From JAEUIE01 sp047602475 (GTDB lineage: Bacteria > Planctomycetota > Planctomycetia > Gemmatales > HRBIN36), in assembly GCA_047602475.1 (NCBI GenBank), contig JASGHE010000006.1, forward strand, positions 1 through 64,000: a DNA stretch of 64,000 nucleotides. The letters run 5' to 3'. A program made the position numbers and the translations under genes. Of the stretch, positions 60,138-64,000 are shown piece after piece. How positions within the stretch are numbered: position 1 is the first letter of the stretch; the number at the start of each line of letters is the position of its first letter. The notes under the pieces were generated by a model. The model was given only the letters and a program-made list of their open reading frames with translations. It was not told the DNA's origin and made no database searches.

Positions 60138-60277
60138 GACTTCGGCCTGGACACTACCTTCTGCTCTGAAGTCTCACAACTTCATCTACTAGAACTTTCT
60201 TTTCTCCGTCACATTTCCTCATGGATTGTGCTTAGGGAGGTGTCGCTCGCCAGCAACAACTCCCAGGCGCCTCTCCC

Positions 60278-61213
60278 ATGGCCAAGAAAGTCGATCCGCT
60301 CGAACAGTGGAAGTTAGCGAACCAGCCCGGCCCGGCGGCACTGGCTGGGTTTGAGAAGCTGAAGGTCATCCTTCAGCAGTACGCCGGGAAGACGCTTCTG
60401 GGACAGTCGCAGAAGTTTCCTCCCAAGTACACCCTCGACGTCGCCCCCGCTGTTCGCCTTCATCATGGCAAACGATTTGCCAGCGTTGCCTGTGTTGCCA
60501 AGTCCATCTACTTCGAGTTGTGTCAGTGGGACGAGGCGATTCAGAAGGAATTGAGCAAGCTACTTAAAGGCATCGCCAAGTCGGGATACGAAGGATATGA
60601 GTTCACCTCTATCAGCGATGAACTGGCCACCAGGCTTGCGTTGCAGGTAAAGAAAGCCGGCGAGAAATTGCTTGGCCAATCCAAAAAGGAAGATAAGCGT
60701 CAGCTCTACCAGCCCAAGTCGTCGGCCAAGGTTCCCGATGTGGGGTTGTGGACGTCTCCTCTTTCGTGGGCAAGCCCCAAAGCAACTGCTTCGGACAATT
60801 ACTCCCGTTACATTCCCCAAGAGGCTCTGTTCACCCGGGGCGAGCTTATCTGCACGCTCTATGAAAACCGTGGCCCCGGGATCCAGGAACATTCCGAGCG
60901 GTCGCTGCCGGGCTTGCTGCAACTTGAAAAGATCGCTGGTCAGATGCGGGTCATTGCTGCTCACACCGTCGGCTTCGATGGCCAACTTTGGTCGTTCCGT
61001 CTGCTGATGCAGGGCAAACAGACGTTTATGCCCCTCTATGTCGGCAAAGCGTTCGACAAACAGCAAGCTGCCCCGGCTGAGCTACTGGAACGCTACCGCT
61101 TCTCCCGCATCACGATTCAGAGCATTCTCTGTACTGAGTCGGGGAAGGCCTATTGCATCAACCTCAGGGAGAACTTTGAAGTAGATGCCGAAGACGAGTA
61201 CGAAGAGGAGTAA
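60278..61213 (+). CDS. Unknown cytoplasmic protein
   Basis: 311 residues, no signal or span. N-terminal KKVDPLEQWKLANQPGPAAL, a basic region with LLGQSKKEDKRQLYQPKSSA in the middle, and an acidic tail DAEDEYEEE. ELICTLYENRGPGIQEHSER and RITIQSILCTESGKAYCINL look like strands of a compact domain. Composition is core-like and the ATG is preceded by a weak site. I do not recognise the family. Confidence 0.65.
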   Translation: MAKKVDPLEQWKLANQPGPAALAGFEKLKVILQQYAGKTLLGQSQKFPPKYTLDVAPAVRLHHGKRFASVACVAKSIYFELCQWDEAIQKELSKLLKGIAKSGYEGYEFTSISDELATRLALQVKKAGEKLLGQSKKEDKRQLYQPKSSAKVPDVGLWTSPLSWASPKATASDNYSRYIPQEALFTRGELICTLYENRGPGIQEHSERSLPGLLQLEKIAGQMRVIAAHTVGFDGQLWSFRLLMQGKQTFMPLYVGKAFDKQQAAPAELLERYRFSRITIQSILCTESGKAYCINLRENFEVDAEDEYEEE

Positions 61214-61550
61214 GAGCTGGTCGAGATCGCGATGCCCTAATCCGCTGTCTCCAAATCAATCACCTGCTGCTACCTTGTACACAGCTTTCTTGGCGAAAAG
61301 GTGCCAGGCCATCCACGCCGTTCCGTCTTCAGAGATCATTTCCTGCCCTGCAAGAGCAGCCACGCTCTTTACCTATAGTTTGCCTGAAGTTGAGTAGAGC
61401 GCGCGTGGTTTGGCATCGTCGTTGCGTTAGATCACATGAGTCGAGCCTACGCCAAGCTTCACCGCCTTATCCATTACAGATCGGTAATGCCGGCAGATCG
61501 CTCTCGGCTGATTCCCTGCGCGGTTCCCTGTTCCTTTCAAGGAGTCTGTT
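61214..61550. other. 337-base gap
   Basis: I see no gene, repeat or RNA here apart from AAGGAG just before the gene at 61551, which makes a good ribosome site. Confidence 0.5.
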
Positions 61551-61970
61551 ATGCGAAGTCTGCCTGGCTCACCCCGGCTGTTGGCTATGGGGTTCGGATG
61601 CCTGCTGGCGGCTATGCCCGTGCCGGCACATGCACAAACCTGCCCGGGGAAGTCCTCGAGCACTTCATCTTCTTCTTCAACGAGCGGCACGTCGGCCAGC
61701 GCTGCAACGAGTAGATCGTCGAGCAGCACTTCGACATCGAACCAGGCGTTGTTGACGATGATTCAGAACCAGATTGCGCAGTTGGAACTGCTGCTGGCTC
61801 AACTGCAGAGCGGAGCGACCACGCCGGCGGCCAGCACGGGGTTGACTTCAGCCCAGGCTGCCCAGATCGTGCAGCAGCGCATCGTGACGTTGCGACGACT
61901 GGCTGCACAATTGAGCAGCTCTGGGGTAGCTCAGACTCAGGCGGCAGGTTCGAGAGTTGCCCGCCGATAG
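61551..61970 (+). CDS. Secreted Ser/Thr-rich small protein
   Basis: 139 residues. Signal peptide LLAMGFGCLLAAMPVPAHAQ with AHA cleavage. A low-complexity Ser/Thr stretch (about residues 34-62), then two helices, ALLTMIQNQIAQLELLLAQL and SAQAAQIVQQRIVTLRRLAA, that could form a coiled coil. AAGGAGTCTGTT precedes the ATG. Probably an envelope protein; family not recognised. A terminator follows. Confidence 0.75.
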   Translation: MRSLPGSPRLLAMGFGCLLAAMPVPAHAQTCPGKSSSTSSSSSTSGTSASAATSRSSSSTSTSNQALLTMIQNQIAQLELLLAQLQSGATTPAASTGLTSAQAAQIVQQRIVTLRRLAAQLSSSGVAQTQAAGSRVARR

Positions 61971-62066
61971 ACTTATTCACGTCGGTGTAGCAGAACTCGA
62001 CTAGAGTTCCGTTGAGCGTATGATCGGAAGTCTGGCGACTTTCGCTACCAAAAGTCTCGGGAGGTG

Positions 62067-62097
62067 CCCCTCCTGCGAAAGCGGGAGGGGTATTTTT
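62067..62097 (+). terminator. Rho-independent terminator
   Basis: CCCCTCCTGC-GAAA-GCGGGAGGGG followed by TATTTTT; ten-base stem with one wobble pair and a GNRA loop. Confidence 0.85.
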
Positions 62098-62100
62098 GTT

Positions 62101-62252
62101 ACTGGCTCCCCTCTCCCCACCGGGGAGAGGGGCTGGGGGTGAGGGGTTCTTTTGGAGGCTTAGCCCTTCGTGTAGATCTCACTGATCATTACACGATGGG
62201 CTGCGCCACGAAAGAATACCCCTCACCCTAACCCTCTCCCCTGGGGGGAGAG
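62101..62252. repeat. Two CCTCACCCC/GGGAGAGGG hairpin repeats
   Basis: CCCCTCTCCCCACCGGGGAG-AGGGG ... GGTGAGGGG and CCCCTCACCCTAACCCTCTC ... GGGAGAGGG, in opposite orientation, between convergent genes. Confidence 0.75.
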
Positions 62253-62261
62253 GGAACCATA

Positions 62262-62921
62262 CTACTGATTATCGTTCAGCGGCTCGTCGGCGTAGTAGGT
62301 GCCTTCTGAGCTAGTGATCTTTTTGACTGGCGCTATGTGAACGGGCTCTTGCTTTCCCCCATCCAGCCAGGAGGCGAAGTTGGTTTTTATTCTGGCTTCT
62401 GGCTTCTGGCTCCTGGCTTCTGTTGGCACTCCCACATTCGTCGTCTCTTCGAAGGTTGTCTGAGCGAACCCGGGCGCTGGGCTGGCCAACTGCAAGGCTA
62501 CCGCATCAGACTGGGTGAGCAACTGCTGCAAGCCCTGACGCAACTGATCGACGCTGCGTTTGGTCTTGCTCCGTTCCAGGTGCAGGCTGGCGACGGTCTG
62601 CTGCAACTGGTTCCGGTCCTGCGAAAGGCTGGTCAGTTCCTTGCGAAGCTTGTCCCGTTCAGCCTTCAGGGCGCGCAGTTCCTGTTGTGTCTGGGTAAGC
62701 TCCTGATCGACGGAAACGGCCCAGCCACTAAGTGTTTCGATAGTTTCGTGAGCCTCATTCCGCTCGGTTACGACACGATCTCTTTCAGCACTGGCAGTTT
62801 TCAGCTCCTGCCTCAGCAGGGCAGCCATCTTATTGTTACTCGATTGATCCTGGCTGCTGGCCACGAATAGAACGGTGATAGCGGCGATCAAGGCGACCCA
62901 TCCCCAGCGTGCCCCGTGCAT
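62262..62921 (-). CDS. Membrane-anchored coiled-coil protein
   Basis: 219 residues. One N-terminal span, WGWVALIAAITVLFVASS, then a long coiled coil (about residues 35-140) with heptads such as LTQTQQELRALKAERDKLRK and LTSLSQDRNQLQQTVASLHL. The C-terminal part is irregular and contains TEARSQKPEARIKTNF, which is encoded by a heptamer repeat tract (62391-62422). GGGGAGG lies 5 bases before the ATG at 62921, better than the ATG at 62954. Envelope or structural role is possible; no family recognised. Confidence 0.7.
   Translation of the reverse strand: MHGARWGWVALIAAITVLFVASSQDQSSNNKMAALLRQELKTASAERDRVVTERNEAHETIETLSGWAVSVDQELTQTQQELRALKAERDKLRKELTSLSQDRNQLQQTVASLHLERSKTKRSVDQLRQGLQQLLTQSDAVALQLASPAPGFAQTTFEETTNVGVPTEARSQKPEARIKTNFASWLDGGKQEPVHIAPVKKITSSEGTYYADEPLNDNQ
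62391..62422. repeat. Heptamer repeat tract inside a gene
   Basis: TCTGGCTTCTGGCTTCTGGC-TCCTGGCTTCTG on the plus strand, the complement of the AGCCAGA/AGAAGCC tracts seen between genes elsewhere. Confidence 0.8.
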
Positions 62922-62954
62922 AACTGCCTCCCCAGTGCAAACAACACTGTGCAA

Positions 62955-63301
62955 AACGACCCTGAAGCTGCGTCATCTGGTGCGGAGTGACATGGCCTTG
63001 TCACAATGACGACAGGCAGACATAGATAGTATCGATGCGCCGGGCTTCATACTGGGCATTCATGAGGACAGAGCAGCTGTTTTTCACCGAAGTTTGTAGG
63101 AGCAACATTCAATGTAACGGTTGCGCCTTTTCTACCCTCTCTTCGCCCCGTAGGTGTCATACCCATGTCACCGGAGATATGAGCGGTCATCGATGAAGAA
63201 ACGAGCTGGATCGAAAAGGAACGGTTTGCCTATCGAAGAAGGATGTGTCAGCGAGGGTGGACTTCGCGATTACACGCGCCCCTCGCTGGCGTGTCAGGCT
63301 G
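62955..63301. other. 347-base gap before nuoN
   Basis: No gene seen. It contains ACCCATGTCACCGG at about 63164 (compare 38958) and the degraded palindrome at 63247-63300. Confidence 0.5.
63247..63300. repeat. Degraded relative of the 20051-20123 palindrome
   Basis: GTCAGCGAGGGTGGACTTCG-CGATTACACGCGCCCCTCGC-TGGCGTGTCAGG. Arms partly preserved; it adjoins the nuoN stop codon. Confidence 0.65.
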
Positions 63302-64000
63302 TCATGGTCTCGGCTGAAAACCATGGACGGCGATCTGGGTGCCCTGCGTCGTTACCATATCCCAGAAGAAAATGCCGACCACGATGAAGACCGCTAAGGC
63401 GATGACGAAAAGATTCTGCCGGAAGGTGACAGGTAGCGTAGCAGGGTTTTCCGGGGTATCGAAAAGGGCGATCTTCAGCAGCTTGCCATAGTAGCCCAGA
63501 GCGATGACGGTGTTCACCACGCCGACGCCGAGCAATACCCAGAGCACCGGGCGATCCTGAAGTTGTGCTTGCTGCACGAGACAGGCGAAAACTTCATACT
63601 TGGCCAGGAACCCGGCAAAGGGTGGCAGACCCACCAGGCCGATGATGAAAATTGTCAGCGCCACCGCCTGGATCGGCGCTCGTTTCAAGAGTCCCGTCAT
63701 GGCTGCCAGGTCTTCCCGGTGACCGGCATTGCGCACAAAGCAGACGATGGCGAACACGCCCAGGTTCATGAACACATAAGGCAACAGGTAGACCAGCGAT
63801 GCCGCCAGTCCGTCACGAGTGAGCGTTGCCAGAGGCATCAAGAGATACCCGGCGTGCGCGATTGTCGAATACGCCCAGAAGCGTTTGAGGTTAGTCTGCG
63901 GATAGGCAGCGAGGTTGCCCCAGGTACACGTCACGCCGGCCACCACCGCAATGGCTATCGAAAGCGACGGTGCGATGTGCGACCAGGCTGGGCCATTGGC
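63302..64000 (-). CDS. nuoN: NADH-quinone oxidoreductase subunit N, 3' part
   Basis: The frame is open to the right edge, so the N-terminal half is outside the window. Visible: LAAYPQTNLKRFWAYSTIAH-AGYLLM (the NuoN/antiporter lysine and HAGY motif), LVYLLPYVFMNLGVFAIVCF, LTIFIIGLVGLPPFAGFLAK (conserved PPxAGFxxK) and VNTVIALGYYGKLLKIALF. This is a proton-channel subunit of respiratory complex I. The C-terminal end, MVTTQGTQIAVHGFQPRP, follows the last span. Upstream nuo genes would be expected past 64 kb. Confidence 0.93.
   Translation of the reverse strand, partial: ANGPAWSHIAPSLSIAIAVVAGVTCTWGNLAAYPQTNLKRFWAYSTIAHAGYLLMPLATLTRDGLAASLVYLLPYVFMNLGVFAIVCFVRNAGHREDLAAMTGLLKRAPIQAVALTIFIIGLVGLPPFAGFLAKYEVFACLVQQAQLQDRPVLWVLLGVGVVNTVIALGYYGKLLKIALFDTPENPATLPVTFRQNLFVIALAVFIVVGIFFWDMVTTQGTQIAVHGFQPRP

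Overview
The window reads as one chromosomal segment of a planctomycete, most likely from the Gemmata group (Gemmataceae). Evidence is gene content: a sigma-70 family ECF factor with a long membrane and periplasmic C-terminal tail, a TIGR03067-type secreted protein, a prepilin-type GLTLIELLVV protein ending in an FADGHVE motif, a PEP-CTERM protein, a Ser/Thr kinase with an extracytoplasmic fold, cytochrome P460, an S46 peptidase, Uma2, FHA/HD-GYP and sigma-54 regulators, and many small VapBC/HEPN/ParD-like genes. Base composition is fairly GC-rich in the core genes and visibly poorer at about 1.9-3.95 kb, 18.3-19.2 kb and 57.1-59.7 kb, which are the accessory islands. No rRNA, tRNA, CRISPR array or complete transposase gene was seen.

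Layout. 0-1.7 kb: end of an unknown gene, a small membrane protein and a YegP-like protein. 1.9-3.9 kb: an AT-richer four-gene cassette (ribbon-helix-helix regulator behind a perfect palindrome, DUF6941-like protein, a protein with an antitoxin-like tail, PIN toxin). 4-6.2 kb: an ABC-2 exporter. 6.4-13 kb: cytochrome P460, pirin, a propeller protein, DUF1579, a broken VapBC pair and glutamate dehydrogenase. 13.2-19.2 kb: ECF sigma fusion, a three-gene membrane operon with a CPBP protease, an antitoxin remnant and Uma2. 19.5-24 kb: DUF2203, mutL and a large membrane-anchored protein. 24.4-31 kb: MoxR/DUF58, ParD, an NtrC-type regulator and FHA-GAF-HD-GYP. 31-35.5 kb: PhnD-like binding protein, MNT/HEPN pair, TIGR03067, S46 peptidase. 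35.7-38.7 kb: feoA-feoA-feoB-Cys-rich protein. 39-46 kb: kinase-thioredoxin fusion, purN, DUF4143 ATPase, YbjN, prepilin-like protein, Nudix. 46-57 kb: PEP-CTERM, Dam-like methylase, MlaE, phosphohexomutase, PAP2, small antitoxin-like genes, SBP56, GCS2 ligase, second MoxR. 57-64 kb: DUF2199, a type II restriction-modification pair, VOC protein, unknowns, a coiled-coil protein and the 3' part of nuoN.

Two things stand out. First, seven copies plus one half copy of a short palindromic element. Four intact copies are exactly 142 bp between TA dinucleotides, and each carries two hairpins whose inner stems differ in sequence but stay self-complementary around a constant GTAC centre. This is a non-autonomous, TA-targeting, MITE-like family with compensatory stem changes. 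Second, the 2.2-3.9 kb cassette looks like an expanded toxin-antitoxin module with its own operator.

A caution: nine conserved genes are split by ten single-base frameshifts (mutL twice, feoB, GCS2, PAP2, DUF58, HD-GYP and others), and several would be repaired by restoring one G or C in a short run. That pattern suggests indel error in the assembly, so these genes are given as full-length loci with the break noted. At least six other interspersed repeat families fill most intergenic gaps.
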